Shown here in pieces: positions 8,211 through 16,251 of a stretch of 64,000 bases of DNA. The DNA is from Sphaerisporangium siamense (GTDB lineage: Bacteria; Actinomycetota; Actinomycetes; Streptosporangiales; Streptosporangiaceae). The stretch spans positions 1,612,001-1,676,000 of the forward strand of contig NZ_JACHND010000001.1 in NCBI RefSeq assembly GCF_014205275.1, given 5' to 3'. The position numbers and the translations under genes were made by a program. Each line of letters opens with the position of its first letter. Positions within the stretch are counted from its first letter, which is position 1. The notes under the pieces were generated by a model, which saw only the letters and a list, made by a program, of their open reading frames with translations, was not told the DNA's origin and did no database searches.

Positions 8211-8792
8211 TCAGGAGTCCACCTTGGGGTGCACCGCGATGATGACGCGGTGGTCGCGCCCGCGGCGCGCGCCCTCGTGGTGGTACTTGCCGGCCAGCGC
8301 GGTCACGGCGGAGGCCAGTTCGCGCGCGAAGGCGGCGCGGTCGGCGGCCGAGGCGAAGCGGATCTCGCCGTCGACGGCGAACGTCGCCACGGGCCTGCGC
8401 GTCCTGGCGGTCCCGGTGATCAACGTGCCGAGGTCGCGCACCAGCCGGGCCGCCAGGGCCAGGAGCCACCGCGCCGAGAGCTGGTCGGGCGAGCGGGCCG
8501 GATCGGGCGCGACCGCGTCCAGCGCGACGGGGGAGATCACGTACGACGCCGCCGTCGCCCGCAGGACGCGCTCGGTCGCGTTGCCCTTGCGGCGTTCCTC
8601 GACCAACCGCACCAGGCCGTGCCGCTCCAGGGTCTTGAGGTGGTAGTTGACCTTCTGCCGGGGCAGGCCGAGCCGGGCGGCGAGCATGGTCGCGGACGCC
8701 GGCTCGGAGAGCTCGGCCAGCAGGCGCGCCCGCACAGGGTCCAGCGACACCTCGGCCGTGGCCGGGTCCTCGATGATTTCGACGTCTCTCAT
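8211..8792 (-). CDS. ArsR-type winged-helix transcriptional regulator
   Basis: A 193-residue DNA-binding protein. Residues 18-75 form the helix-turn-helix: DPVRARLLAEL, ASATMLAARLGLPRQKVNYHLKTLERHGLVRLV, with the recognition helix around RQKVNYHLKTLE. The C-terminal 110 residues lack metal-binding Cys clusters, so this is not a classical metal sensor. The domain resembles the sensory half of HTH_20 regulators that control small reductases or transporters. It probably represses itself: its promoter contains TTGACA and shares an 8-mer (ATTGTCGG) with the region upstream of the reductase at 2231-2776. Confidence 0.82.
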   Translation of the reverse strand: MRDVEIIEDPATAEVSLDPVRARLLAELSEPASATMLAARLGLPRQKVNYHLKTLERHGLVRLVEERRKGNATERVLRATAASYVISPVALDAVAPDPARSPDQLSARWLLALAARLVRDLGTLITGTARTRRPVATFAVDGEIRFASAADRAAFARELASAVTALAGKYHHEGARRGRDHRVIIAVHPKVDS

Positions 8793-8810
8793 GCCCTCAG
8801 GGTGACGCCG

Positions 8811-8846
8811 AAAAATTTAGTTGTCAACATATAGAGTTATTGTCGG
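8811..8846 (-). promoter_or_regulatory. AT-rich promoter/operator of the ArsR-type gene
   Basis: This is one of the few AT-rich patches in the first 9 kb. On the minus strand it contains TTGACA (8827-8822) and TATATG, and it includes the odd palindrome GTTGTCAAC (8820-8828) and the word ATTGTCGG (8839-8846). It lies 19-54 bases upstream of the start at 8792. Confidence 0.4.
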
Positions 8847-8936
8847 AAATGGGCTGACGTGCCCGTGTTCCCCGCGCTGCCGTGCCGGGTGCCGCCGGCG
8901 GGACGGCCACGGTGCGGGGAACACGGGCGGCCGTGG

Positions 8937-9341
8937 TCAGGCTTTCGGCGTGCGCTCGGTCGAGGTGGAGGTCGCCGTCACCGGTCCCCCGACCGAGTCG
9001 GGGAAGATGAGCCTGATGTTGACGGTCTGGGCCTGGCGGTTGACGTTGTGGCTGCGGCTGTGGCTGCGGTTCCAGTGCCGGGCCCAGTTACGGGCCCAGC
9101 TCCGGGCCAGCGAGCTGTTGAGGGCGCGCGCCCAGGCGCGGTTCCAGTTGCGGTTGCGGTTGCGGTTCCAGTCCCGTGCCTCCCCGTTACCCCCGTTACC
9201 CCCGTTACCCCCGGCGGGCAAGCTCGTGACGGTCGCCGCTTCGGCGCTGGTGACCGTGGTCACGGCACCCATCCCGACCATGCCGGTGGCGAGTGCGGCG
9301 CCGATCGTAAGTGTGCTCAGGAACCTCTTGAGCTTGGGCAT
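8937..9341 (-). CDS. Secreted Trp/Arg/Asn-rich tetrapeptide-repeat protein, unknown function
   Basis: A 134-residue protein with a clear signal peptide (MPKLKRF, hydrophobic core, cleavage after SAEA-A near residue 36). A Gly/Asn linker is followed at about residues 58-101 by eleven consecutive four-residue units. Each unit begins with W, L, H or R, usually has Arg at position 3, and has N, A or S elsewhere: WNRN RNRN WNRA WARA LNSS and so on to HNVN. The 44-residue stretch is strongly basic and aromatic. The tail (about 30 residues) looks like a short beta segment. I recognise no family. GGGGGAT six bases before the ATG supports the start. It is a single gene with a long upstream intergenic region. 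Confidence 0.65.
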   Translation of the reverse strand: MPKLKRFLSTLTIGAALATGMVGMGAVTTVTSAEAATVTSLPAGGNGGNGGNGEARDWNRNRNRNWNRAWARALNSSLARSWARNWARHWNRSHSRSHNVNRQAQTVNIRLIFPDSVGGPVTATSTSTERTPKA

Positions 9342-9944
9342 TGCTGATCCCCCTGGGACGACATCGATTGCGTTGCGCTGGCATACGCGTAGATGGCTGT
9401 GAATGCTGTGATGACTGCGGGAGTCTTCACACTTGTCTTTTTTCCGGGGGCGACGTGTGACAAACGAATAAGTGCCGCTTTTGCTATGTGCTTAACCTCT
9501 TGTTGTGGTGTTCGATTCGAGATTTCCCGACTTCGGCCGACATGATCAACTTGATCGTGTCGTACCCCGACGTGCCAGGTAACCTCGCTCCGCACCCGGC
9601 GCCTCCCGCCGAAACCCCGCCGCCACAGGGGTTGGAGGACGGCGTGGGCGGATGGTGACCCGTGTCGTTCCTGGAGAAAGGATGGATTCGGGGTCGACGG
9701 GCCATCGGCGGCGGCCGGCGGGGTTGAAAGCCTTATGAGGATAAAGGAGAAAGTCGAGGGCTCTATCGCAAACCTAGGCTTTAATCCGGAATAACGGCTT
9801 TTCGGGGCTGTGTCCGTTGCGTACGGATCGGGGTGCTTCGTCCGCGAGGAGCCGTCCCGGCCGAAGGAGAGACGGCCGGGACGGACCGTCCGGCGCCCGC
9901 CCCCGGTGCACCGGCACGCCTCCGGACGCCTTATGGTCCGGAGC
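9342..9944. other. 603-bp intergenic region, partly low GC
   Basis: This gap separates the divergent tetrad-repeat gene and the flavoprotein gene. It holds AT-rich stretches around 9430-9560 and 9715-9800 and the palindrome at 9539-9561. No convincing gene is seen. A 20-codon frame at 9735-9794 is too short and lacks a ribosome binding site. Promoters for both flanking genes must lie here. Confidence 0.5.
9539..9561. promoter_or_regulatory. 23-bp near-perfect palindrome, candidate operator
   Basis: Half-sites GACATGATCAA (9539-9549) and TTGATCGTGTC (9551-9561) are complementary at 10 of 11 positions around a central C. A palindrome this long in an AT-richer divergent intergenic region is a good candidate for a dimeric regulator site. 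The regulator is unknown. Confidence 0.5.
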
Positions 9945-11345
9945 ATGACTGCTCATTATGACGTCGTGGTCGTCGGGGCCGGTCCCGGCGGGTACGTCGC
10001 CGCGATCCGGGCCGCTCAGCTCGGTCTCAGCACGGCGATCGTCGAGGAACGCTACTGGGGCGGCGTCTGCCTCAACGTGGGATGCATCCCTTCCAAGGCG
10101 CTGCTGCGCAACGCCGAACTCGCCCACATCTTCACCCACGAGGCGAAGACGTTCGGCATCCGCGTGGACGGCCAGGTCACCTTCGACTACTCCGAGGCGT
10201 TCAAGCGGAGCCGCAAGGTCGCCGACGGCCGGGTCAAGGGCGTCCACTTCCTCATGAAGAAGAACGGCATCACCGAGTACAACGGCCGGGGCACCTTCAC
10301 CGACCCGAACACGTTGCAGGTGGCCGTGGCGGGCGGCGGCACCGAGACGGTGACCTTCGACCACTGCGTCATCGCGGCGGGCGCCACCACCAGGCTCCTG
10401 CCCGGCACCTCGCTCAGCGAGCGGGTCGTGACCTATGAGGAGCAGATCCTCAGCGACGACCTGCCCGAGAGCATCGTGATCGCCGGCGCGGGCGCGATCG
10501 GCGTGGAGTTCGCCTACGTCCTGCGCGCCTACGGCGTGAAGGTCACGATCGTGGAGTTCCTGGACCGGCTGGTACCGCTGGAGGACGAAGAGGTCTCCGC
10601 CGAGCTGGCCAAGCGCTACAAGCGCCTCGGCGTCGAGGTGTTGACCTCCACCCGGGTCGAGTCCATCGACGACTCCGGCGACAAGGTGCGCGTGACGGTC
10701 TCGCGCGGCGGCGAGTCGCAGGTCCTGGAGGCCGACAAGGTGCTGCAGGCCATCGGCTTCCAGCCGCGCGTCGAGGGCTACGGCCTGGAGAAGACCGGCG
10801 TGCGGCTGACCGACCGCGGCGCCATCGACATCGACGGCCGCTGCCGCACCAGCGTGCCGCACATCTTCGCCATCGGCGACGTCACGGCCAAACTCATGCT
10901 CGCGCACGCGGCCGAGGCCATGGGCGTCATCGCCGCCGAGACCATCGCGGACGCCGAGACGATGGAGCTGGACTACGTCATGATCCCGCGGGCGACGTAC
11001 TGCCAGCCGCAGATCGCGAGCTTCGGGTACACCGAGGCCCAGGCGCGCGAGAAGGGCTTCGACGTCAAGGTCGCGAAGTTCCCCTTCACGGCGAACGGCA
11101 AGGCGCACGGGCTCGGGGACTCCACCGGCTTCGTCAAGCTCCTCAGCGACGCCCGCCACGGCGAGATCATCGGGGGTCACCTCATCGGGCCCGAGGTCAC
11201 CGAGCTCCTGCCGGAGCTCACGCTGGCCCAGCAGTGGGACCTGACGGTGAACGAGGTGGCGCGGAACGTCCACGCGCACCCGACCCTGGGCGAAGCGGTC
11301 AAGGAGGCCGTCCACGGGCTCGCCGGTCACATGATCAACTTCTGA
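9945..11345 (+). CDS. lpdA: Dihydrolipoyl dehydrogenase
   Basis: A 466-residue class I pyridine nucleotide-disulfide oxidoreductase, the E3 component type. The N-terminal FAD-binding [17 protein letters not shown] is at residues 11-27. The redox-active disulfide is C42-LNVG-C47. The NAD-binding motif is [11 protein letters not shown]. The FAD-contacting stretch is [13 protein letters not shown]. The catalytic pair H445-PTLGE450 is intact near the C-terminus, so the enzyme should be active. E3 reoxidises lipoamide in pyruvate, 2-oxoglutarate and branched-chain dehydrogenase complexes. No E1 or E2 genes are nearby, so this copy serves in trans or has a special electron acceptor. The ATG at 9945 starts the Rossmann fold directly. 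Confidence 0.92.
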   Translation: MTAHYDVVVVGAGPGGYVAAIRAAQLGLSTAIVEERYWGGVCLNVGCIPSKALLRNAELAHIFTHEAKTFGIRVDGQVTFDYSEAFKRSRKVADGRVKGVHFLMKKNGITEYNGRGTFTDPNTLQVAVAGGGTETVTFDHCVIAAGATTRLLPGTSLSERVVTYEEQILSDDLPESIVIAGAGAIGVEFAYVLRAYGVKVTIVEFLDRLVPLEDEEVSAELAKRYKRLGVEVLTSTRVESIDDSGDKVRVTVSRGGESQVLEADKVLQAIGFQPRVEGYGLEKTGVRLTDRGAIDIDGRCRTSVPHIFAIGDVTAKLMLAHAAEAMGVIAAETIADAETMELDYVMIPRATYCQPQIASFGYTEAQAREKGFDVKVAKFPFTANGKAHGLGDSTGFVKLLSDARHGEIIGGHLIGPEVTELLPELTLAQQWDLTVNEVARNVHAHPTLGEAVKEAVHGLAGHMINF

Positions 11346-11479
11346 GGCCCCGAAGCGTCGGCGGGGTGGCCAGGCCGCTTCCCGGCCATCTCGCCGTCGT
11401 GTCGTCCCGCTCCGATCGGGTCCCGCGCGTGTAAGTTCGGCTACGGAGAGTAGTCGTGCGTGCGCGCAGAGGAGACGCG

Positions 11480-11989
11480 ATGCGAAGGAACATCACCCGG
11501 ACCGCCCGCCTGCTGAAGGCGCCGGCCGTGGTGCTCGGATGCGCGGCCATCGTGGCCGGGTCCACGGCCGGGGCCGTCGCCGACGCCAAGCCCGAGCCGA
11601 TTCGCAATCGCGCCAACTCCAAGTGCCTGGACGCCGACCTGAACACGATCGCGCGCAACGGCACCAAGGTCCATCTCTGGCACTGCAACGGCTGGAACAA
11701 CCAGAAATGGAACTACGACGTCAAGGCGCACACCATCCGCAGCCAGTACAACGGCCGGTGCCTGGACGCCGACCTGAACGGCATCGCCGACAACGGCACG
11801 AAGGTACAGCTCTGGGACTGCAACGGCTGGAGCAACCAGAAGTGGATCTACGACGCCGTCAGCCACACGATCTACAGCCTCTACAACGGCCGGTGCCTGG
11901 ACGCCGACCTCGGCGGCATCGGCAGTAACGGCACGAAGGTCCAGTTGTGGGACTGCAACGGATGGGCCAACCAGAAATGGACGCTGTGA
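11480..11989 (+). CDS. Secreted ricin B-type (beta-trefoil) lectin domain protein
   Basis: A 169-residue protein with a signal peptide (MRRNITRTARLLKAP, hydrophobic core, cleavage near AVADA around residue 36) and three tandem units of about 44 residues. Each unit contains R/KCLDADL, NGTKVxLWxCNGW and NQKW, the three QxW-like subdomains of a beta-trefoil lectin that bind carbohydrate. The units are nearly identical to each other, so they are recently duplicated or kept homogeneous. No catalytic domain is attached, unlike the common lectin-glycosidase fusions, so it is a free sugar-binding protein of the cell surface or medium. Confidence 0.88.
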   Translation: MRRNITRTARLLKAPAVVLGCAAIVAGSTAGAVADAKPEPIRNRANSKCLDADLNTIARNGTKVHLWHCNGWNNQKWNYDVKAHTIRSQYNGRCLDADLNGIADNGTKVQLWDCNGWSNQKWIYDAVSHTIYSLYNGRCLDADLGGIGSNGTKVQLWDCNGWANQKWTL

Positions 11990-12083
11990 GCGCCCCCTCG
12001 CGGGCCGTCCCCCGGCCGTGCCGATGGCATGGCCGCCTCGCGTGCGGGTAGGGGGGGTCCGATGCCCGGAAAGGGGAGGAGCC

Positions 12084-12287
12084 GTGAAAAGAATCCTGCA
12101 ACTCCTGGTCACCCGCTGGCTCGCGCGTACGCCGGTCGGCCTGGTCATCCTCGGTGTCGGCTGGTGGCTCACCCGCAGGCGGCGCGCCGGCAAGGCCGAA
12201 CACCGGCAGGATGTTCCGCGCGAGCCCGGCCGCGGGTCCCGCGATCCTTACGCCTGGACGGGCCCCTCGCGGCGCGGGCGCGAGTAG
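12084..12287 (+). CDS. Small membrane protein of unknown function
   Basis: A 67-residue frame from a GTG at 12084 with GGGGAGGAG directly upstream. It has a single hydrophobic segment (about residues 14-29, ARTPVGLVILGVGWWL) followed by a basic stop (TRRRRAGK), and a polar Arg/Gly/Pro-rich tail. Topology rules place the tail in the cytoplasm. No family is recognised. A strong terminator at 12419-12452 lies 130 bases downstream. Confidence 0.55.
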   Translation: MKRILQLLVTRWLARTPVGLVILGVGWWLTRRRRAGKAEHRQDVPREPGRGSRDPYAWTGPSRRGRE

Positions 12288-12418
12288 CCTCCGTCGTCCT
12301 CCCTGGCGGGCCGCCGTCGCGCGCCGCGCGCCGGCCCCCGCGAGAGGCCGGCCATTTACCTCGCCGCCCTGGCGTTCTCCGCCTCGGGAAGGCGCTGCCA
12401 CGTCTCTTACCCGCCTGG

Positions 12419-12452
12419 CCCCCGGACGGCCCTGAAGCCCGCCGTCCGGGGG
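12419..12452 (+). terminator. Rho-independent terminator
   Basis: A 12-bp perfect stem (CCCCCGGACGGC with GCCGTCCGGGGG), a 10-base loop, then TTTCT. It ends the transcript of the small membrane protein gene and insulates the PadR gene. Confidence 0.7.
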
Positions 12453-12487
12453 TTTCTCGTCTCCGGTGGACAAGCGTCTTCCATTAG

Positions 12488-12513
12488 TGCAAACTGCCAT
12501 AAGGAAGTTCGCA
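12488..12513 (+). promoter_or_regulatory. Candidate PadR operator
   Basis: TGCAAACT (12488-12495) and AGTTCGCA (12506-12513) form an inverted repeat with one mismatch and a 10-base spacer, ending 17 bases before the PadR start. PadR proteins often bind an inverted repeat in their own promoter, so this is a plausible autoregulatory site. Confidence 0.5.
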
Positions 12514-12530
12514 TCATAAAGGAGACGGTG

Positions 12531-13154
12531 ATGGCACGCCGCAGGGCAGACCGCGACCTGGTGTCGCTCACGGTGCTCGCGCTGCTCTCGGTCCGCCCGA
12601 GCCACCCCTACGAGCTGCACCGTTTCATCGTCGAGACCCACAAGGACTACGTCACCGGCCTCCCCCGCAGCCTCTACCACGCCGTCGACCGGCTGGTCGC
12701 GGAGGAGCTGATCAGTCCGGTCGAGACGACGCGCGAGGGCCGCCGCCCCGAGCGCACGGTGTACGAGATCACGGCCGAGGGCAGAGCGGAGCTGAGCAGC
12801 CGTCTCAAGCGCCTGCTGGAGGACCCGGAGTCCGACGGCCGGCCGTTCGTCGCGGCGATCTCGCTGGTGGGGTGCCTGTCCCCCGAGGAGGCCGGCCGCG
12901 CCCTGCGGACCCGCGCCGCCGTCCTGGAGGGCATGGTCGTCTCCCAGGACGCCCACATCTCCGGCCTCACCGCCACCGGCCTGCCGCCCATCCTCCTGCT
13001 GGAGGTCGAATGCGCCAGGGCGCTGCGCGCGGCCGAGCTCGACTGGGTGCGCGGGGTGCTCGCGCGGCTGGAGTCGGGGGAGCTGACCTGGACCGGCGCG
13101 CTCAAGTCCGGCCTGCTGGACGACCTGCTGGGCGAGCAGCGGCCGCCCGCCTGA
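12531..13154 (+). CDS. PadR family transcriptional regulator
   Basis: A 207-residue regulator. The N-terminal winged helix covers about residues 10-95: LVSLTVLALLSVRPSHPYELHRFI, then YVTGLPRSLYHAVDRLVAEELI and the wing TREGRRPERTVYEITAEG. The C-terminal half is helical and of the PadR_C (Vir_act_alpha_C) type, which dimerises. PadR proteins usually repress an adjacent efflux or detoxification gene. Here no such target adjoins; a terminator follows at once, so control may be of itself or distant genes. The ATG at 12531 is preferred over the GTG three bases earlier because GGAG is correctly spaced. Confidence 0.85.
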   Translation: MARRRADRDLVSLTVLALLSVRPSHPYELHRFIVETHKDYVTGLPRSLYHAVDRLVAEELISPVETTREGRRPERTVYEITAEGRAELSSRLKRLLEDPESDGRPFVAAISLVGCLSPEEAGRALRTRAAVLEGMVVSQDAHISGLTATGLPPILLLEVECARALRAAELDWVRGVLARLESGELTWTGALKSGLLDDLLGEQRPPA

Positions 13155-13160
13155 AAGACA

Positions 13161-13194
13161 CCGCCGGCCGGGTGCGCCAACACCCGGCCGGCGG
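13161..13194 (+). terminator. Strong hairpin terminator
   Basis: A perfect 14-bp stem (13161-13174 with 13181-13194) and 6-base loop begin six bases after the PadR stop codon. Confidence 0.7.
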
Positions 13195-13306
13195 CCGTAC
13201 CCGAACAGATCCGCGAAGGCGGCCGTCCAGGGTCACCCGGCCTCCAAGGATAGGCGCCCCGCGGATCGATCCCGTGCCCTGAGGGGCCTTTTCCGAGGAG
13301 AGATCC

Positions 13307-13744
13307 ATGACCGAGACGGTCACCGCCGAGATCCACGACCTGCTGCGCCGCATGACCGACGCCTGGAACACCGGGGACGCGCGCGCCTACGCGGAGCAGT
13401 TCACCGCGGACGCCGACTACATCACCTTCTTCGGCATGCGCATCACCGGCCGCGAGGCCATCGAGCAGTCGCACCGGGCCCTCTTCGAGGGACCGCTCAA
13501 GGGCGTCAAGCTGACAGAGGGCACCTCCGCGCCCGCCGCGCCGTCGATCCGATTCCTGCGGCCGGACGTCGCGGTCGTGATCGCCTCGGGCGGCTCCTCG
13601 CTGGACGGCCGGCCCGACCCGGGGCGCGACTCGATCATCACGCTCACCGCCGTGCGCGAGCCCGACGCGTGGCGGTTCGCCGCCTTCCACAACACCCGCA
13701 AGGTGAGCCCGGAGGAACTGCGGGCGAAGGGCGGGGCGCGGTGA
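13307..13744 (+). CDS. SgcJ/EcaC-type SnoaL-like (NTF2-fold) protein
   Basis: A 145-residue protein of the cone-shaped alpha+beta barrel (SnoaL/DUF4440) fold, TIGR02246-like. Typical pieces are IHDLLRRMTDAWNTGDARAYAEQFTADADYITFFG near the N-terminus, the GREAIEQSH segment, and the late strand WRFAAFHNTR. Relatives are found in polyketide and aromatic pathways, but most are orphan proteins with no known reaction. GAGGAG lies just before the ATG. The next gene overlaps its stop codon, so the two are translated together. Confidence 0.82.
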   Translation: MTETVTAEIHDLLRRMTDAWNTGDARAYAEQFTADADYITFFGMRITGREAIEQSHRALFEGPLKGVKLTEGTSAPAAPSIRFLRPDVAVVIASGGSSLDGRPDPGRDSIITLTAVREPDAWRFAAFHNTRKVSPEELRAKGGAR

Positions 13745-14190
13745 GGGCGCCGCTCTGGGAGTTCACGGGCGTCATCGAGGCACCCCCGGACCGGGTCGCC
13801 GCGCTGATGGCCGTGCGCCCCGGTCCGGTCGGGCCGGACAACTTGTGGCTGATGAGCGACTCCCTCCCCGGAGGCGTGGTCTCCGGCGGTCCCGGCCGCT
13901 TCCGGGTGAGCCTGCCGTCCCTGCCGTCCCGCGCGATGACGATCGAGGCCGATGACGGCTTCGTCGCGGCACAGGGCGGCTGGTGGTACCGCGGGGAGTA
14001 CCGCCTGGAGCCGCACCCCGAGGGCAGCCGGCTCGTCCACCGCGTGTTCAACGTGGCGCGGCGGGGCCGGTGGGCCGTGCCGATGGCCAACCGGTTCTTC
14101 ATCGGATTCGAGGCGCGTGGGCGCACGGGGATGAGCGGCCTGCTCGCCCGGGTGGGCGAGCGGCTCGGGTGCGGAACCCGGCTGGAGTGA
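13741..14190 (+). CDS. SRPBCC-fold hypothetical protein
   Basis: A 149-residue protein starting at a GTG that overlaps the stop of the preceding gene (GTGA), which implies translational coupling. The pattern WEFTGVIEAPPDRVAALM at the N-terminus, a long central beta region with GGWWYRGEYRLEPHPEGSRLVHRVF, and a C-terminal helix resemble the START/SRPBCC ligand-binding fold. No catalytic residues are evident. Together with the SnoaL-like partner it may handle a hydrophobic small molecule; this is inference from fold and coupling only. Confidence 0.68.
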   Translation: MRAPLWEFTGVIEAPPDRVAALMAVRPGPVGPDNLWLMSDSLPGGVVSGGPGRFRVSLPSLPSRAMTIEADDGFVAAQGGWWYRGEYRLEPHPEGSRLVHRVFNVARRGRWAVPMANRFFIGFEARGRTGMSGLLARVGERLGCGTRLE

Positions 14191-14230
14191 CCGGCCGGTG
14201 GCGCGGCGGGGCCCGTCCGCGTCACCGGTC

Positions 14231-15457
14231 TCACAGCCGTTCCTGGCGGGGCACCACGACCTCCCTGACCAGGAGCAGGACGGCGGCGGCCAGCGGGATC
14301 CCGAGCAGGGCGCCGACGATGCCGAGCAGGGCCCCGCCGAGCAGCGCGCCGATGATCGTGGCGATGGGCGGCACGTCCACCGAGGACTTGAACACCCGCG
14401 GCGAGATCATGTAGTTCTCGATCTGCTGGTAGATGACGAAGAAGATCACGCACGCGATGCCGGCCTGCACCGAGGTCAGGAACCCCACCCCCGAGGCGAC
14501 CGCCGCGCCGAGCACCGCCCCCACCATCGGGATGAGGTCGGTCACCGCCACGAAGATCGCCAGCGGCAGCGCGTACGGCACCTTCATCACGGCGAGGAAG
14601 ATGTACGTCACCACGCCCGCGATCAGCGAGATGATCAGGTTGCCGGCGACGTACCCGCCGATCTGCTTGATGATCTCGTCGCTGAGCAGCCGCACCCGCG
14701 TGCGGCGGGAGCGCGGGACGAGCCGGTAGCCCGTCTCCTTGATCGAGTTCAGCGAGCCGAGGAAGTAGAGCGTCAGCACCAGCACCGTGAGGCCGCTGAA
14801 CAGCGCGCTGATCACGACGCTCGCCACGCCGAGCAGCCCGCCGAACATCTGGCTCGCCAGGTCGCCGCTGGTGACGTACTGCTGGAGCTTCTCCAGGAGC
14901 TGGTAGCGCTCGTCCACCGAGCGGATCATCGGGTGGTTCTGGAGCTGCTGGACGTACTCGGGCAGGTGCTGGACGAAGCCCGTCGTCTGCTCGGTGAGCG
15001 GGGGGACGATGGCCAGGCCGAAGACCACGAAGAAGGCGATGACGGCGCCGAACACGATCGCGATCGCCGTCCGCCGGGACAGGTTCCTGCGCTGCAGCCA
15101 CTCCACGGCGGGATTCAGGCCGATGGCGAGGAACAGCGAGACGATGATGAGGACGAGCGCCGAACCGGCGCTGGCGATGGCCTGCACGAGCAGCCACGCG
15201 GTCAGCACGCCGAGCGCGGCGGTCAGGCCGAACAGGAAGGGGTTGCTGCGCAGCGGGCGTCCCGGACGCCCGAACGGGTTCTCGCCGCGGTCGTCCACCT
15301 CGCGTGCGGAGGCGCGTGGCGGGGCGTCGTCGCGCGGCGCGGGGTCAGGGGTGCGCGCGGAGGCGGCGGTGTCGCCGTCGCTCGTCGCGGGGCCGGCCGG
15401 GAAGGGGGGAAAGACGCTGGAGATCTCGGCGCGGTCGGAACTGCCAGTCTCGGACAC
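14231..15457 (-). CDS. AI-2E family transporter (PerM/YdiK-like)
   Basis: A 408-residue integral membrane protein of PF01594. A polar N-terminus of about 75 residues precedes eight predicted membrane segments. The long middle region and the C-terminal GxxxxPxV-type helices (VAVTDLIPMVGAVLGAA, VPPIATIIGALLGGALLGIVGALLGIPLAAAVLLL) are family hallmarks. Proven members export autoinducer-2 or exchange Na+/H+; the substrate here is not known. The start is a GTG at 15457 with GGAG upstream. It is a single gene on the minus strand. Confidence 0.87.
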   Translation of the reverse strand: MSETGSSDRAEISSVFPPFPAGPATSDGDTAASARTPDPAPRDDAPPRASAREVDDRGENPFGRPGRPLRSNPFLFGLTAALGVLTAWLLVQAIASAGSALVLIIVSLFLAIGLNPAVEWLQRRNLSRRTAIAIVFGAVIAFFVVFGLAIVPPLTEQTTGFVQHLPEYVQQLQNHPMIRSVDERYQLLEKLQQYVTSGDLASQMFGGLLGVASVVISALFSGLTVLVLTLYFLGSLNSIKETGYRLVPRSRRTRVRLLSDEIIKQIGGYVAGNLIISLIAGVVTYIFLAVMKVPYALPLAIFVAVTDLIPMVGAVLGAAVASGVGFLTSVQAGIACVIFFVIYQQIENYMISPRVFKSSVDVPPIATIIGALLGGALLGIVGALLGIPLAAAVLLLVREVVVPRQERL

Positions 15458-15540
15458 GCGTCTCCGCTTCCCCGTAGGGCACGGGGTAGTCGCACCTTCC
15501 CCCTGATAAAGCCCGAAAAATCCTGATCTATCCCCCTAAC

Positions 15541-15577
15541 GCAGCCACCCCCCGGAAGTTGTCCGGGGGGTGGCTGC
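15541..15577 (-). terminator. Very strong hairpin terminator
   Basis: A perfect 16-bp stem (15541-15556 with 15562-15577) and 5-base loop. It sits 13 bases beyond the stop of the membrane-anchored protein at 15591-16088 and insulates it from the transporter gene. Confidence 0.75.
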
Positions 15578-15590
15578 GGGGGCCGAGCGA

Positions 15591-16088
15591 TCAGTAAATG
15601 CGGCGCGAGGTCTCGTCGGTCGTCGCGCCGGTCTCCTCGGCGCGGGCCGTCGACTCCTCTCGCTCTCCGGACCACCTGCTGGCGTCGGCCGAGGTGTCCT
15701 TCATCGAGTCGGCCCACTGACGGGCGTTGTTGCGGTAAAGGACGATGCCCACCGCGCACGCGGCGAACCCGGCGAGGAGCGCGATCGTCGACCACCGTCC
15801 CCGGCCGCGACGCCGGAGTGTCGGCGAGGGGTCGATGGCCTCCGCGGCCTGGGTGAGGAACTGGCTCACCTTGGGCGCGATCTGATCCTCGACGGAATGG
15901 GCAGCGCGGTCGAACATCGGAGCGGCCCAGACGCGGGCGTCCTCGATACGGTGCGAGGCGACCTCACGGGCGGTGCTCGCCACCGGGCGGACCTGCTCGG
16001 CCGTCCGCCTGGCCTGGGTCTTGATACGACCCATCCGCGTCTCCGGTAGAACCATGGTGACGCGGCGTTTTCTCATTGTCAGGGACAC
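15591..16088 (-). CDS. Membrane-anchored protein, DUF5324-like, unknown function
   Basis: A 165-residue protein. A basic, helical N-terminal half (KTQARRTAEQVRPVASTAREVASHRIEDARVW) is followed by an amphipathic stretch, one membrane segment (about residues 101-119, TIALLAGFAACAVGIVLY) and a polar acidic tail. Streptomyces carry a protein of this architecture (DUF5324) next to the cyclophilin gene near the origin, and the position here is the same. The role is unknown. The GTG at 16088 has GGGGAGG five bases upstream; an internal ATG (MGRIKTQ) with GGAG is an alternative start 57 bases in. Confidence 0.65.
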   Translation of the reverse strand: MSLTMRKRRVTMVLPETRMGRIKTQARRTAEQVRPVASTAREVASHRIEDARVWAAPMFDRAAHSVEDQIAPKVSQFLTQAAEAIDPSPTLRRRGRGRWSTIALLAGFAACAVGIVLYRNNARQWADSMKDTSADASRWSGEREESTARAEETGATTDETSRRIY

Positions 16089-16251
16089 GATAGCCTCCCC
16101 TGTCCTTGGGGCCCCGCAGGCTCACCTTCCCGAACGATGGCGGCTCAATCCTGAGGCGGCATGGGAGGATGCCGGGTAGGCCAATGCGCCATAGTCCTGA
16201 AAACACCACGAATCAAACCCATAAACGGGCATCGAAGGGGGCAGTCCTCTC

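Noticed and set aside
9735..9794. 20-codon frame (MRIKEKVEGS...) in low-GC DNA before lpdA
   Set aside because: No adequate ribosome binding site, too short to judge, and no neighbour suggests a leader role.
14190..14232. Imperfect hairpin between the SRPBCC and AI-2E genes
   Set aside because: The arms need a 2-base bulge and carry no T run; not convincing as a terminator.
14198..15526. Plus-strand open frame of 442 codons
   Set aside because: It is antisense to the AI-2E family transporter, which has clear membrane segments and family motifs; its own product is His/Arg/Asp-rich, typical of a shadow frame in high-GC DNA.
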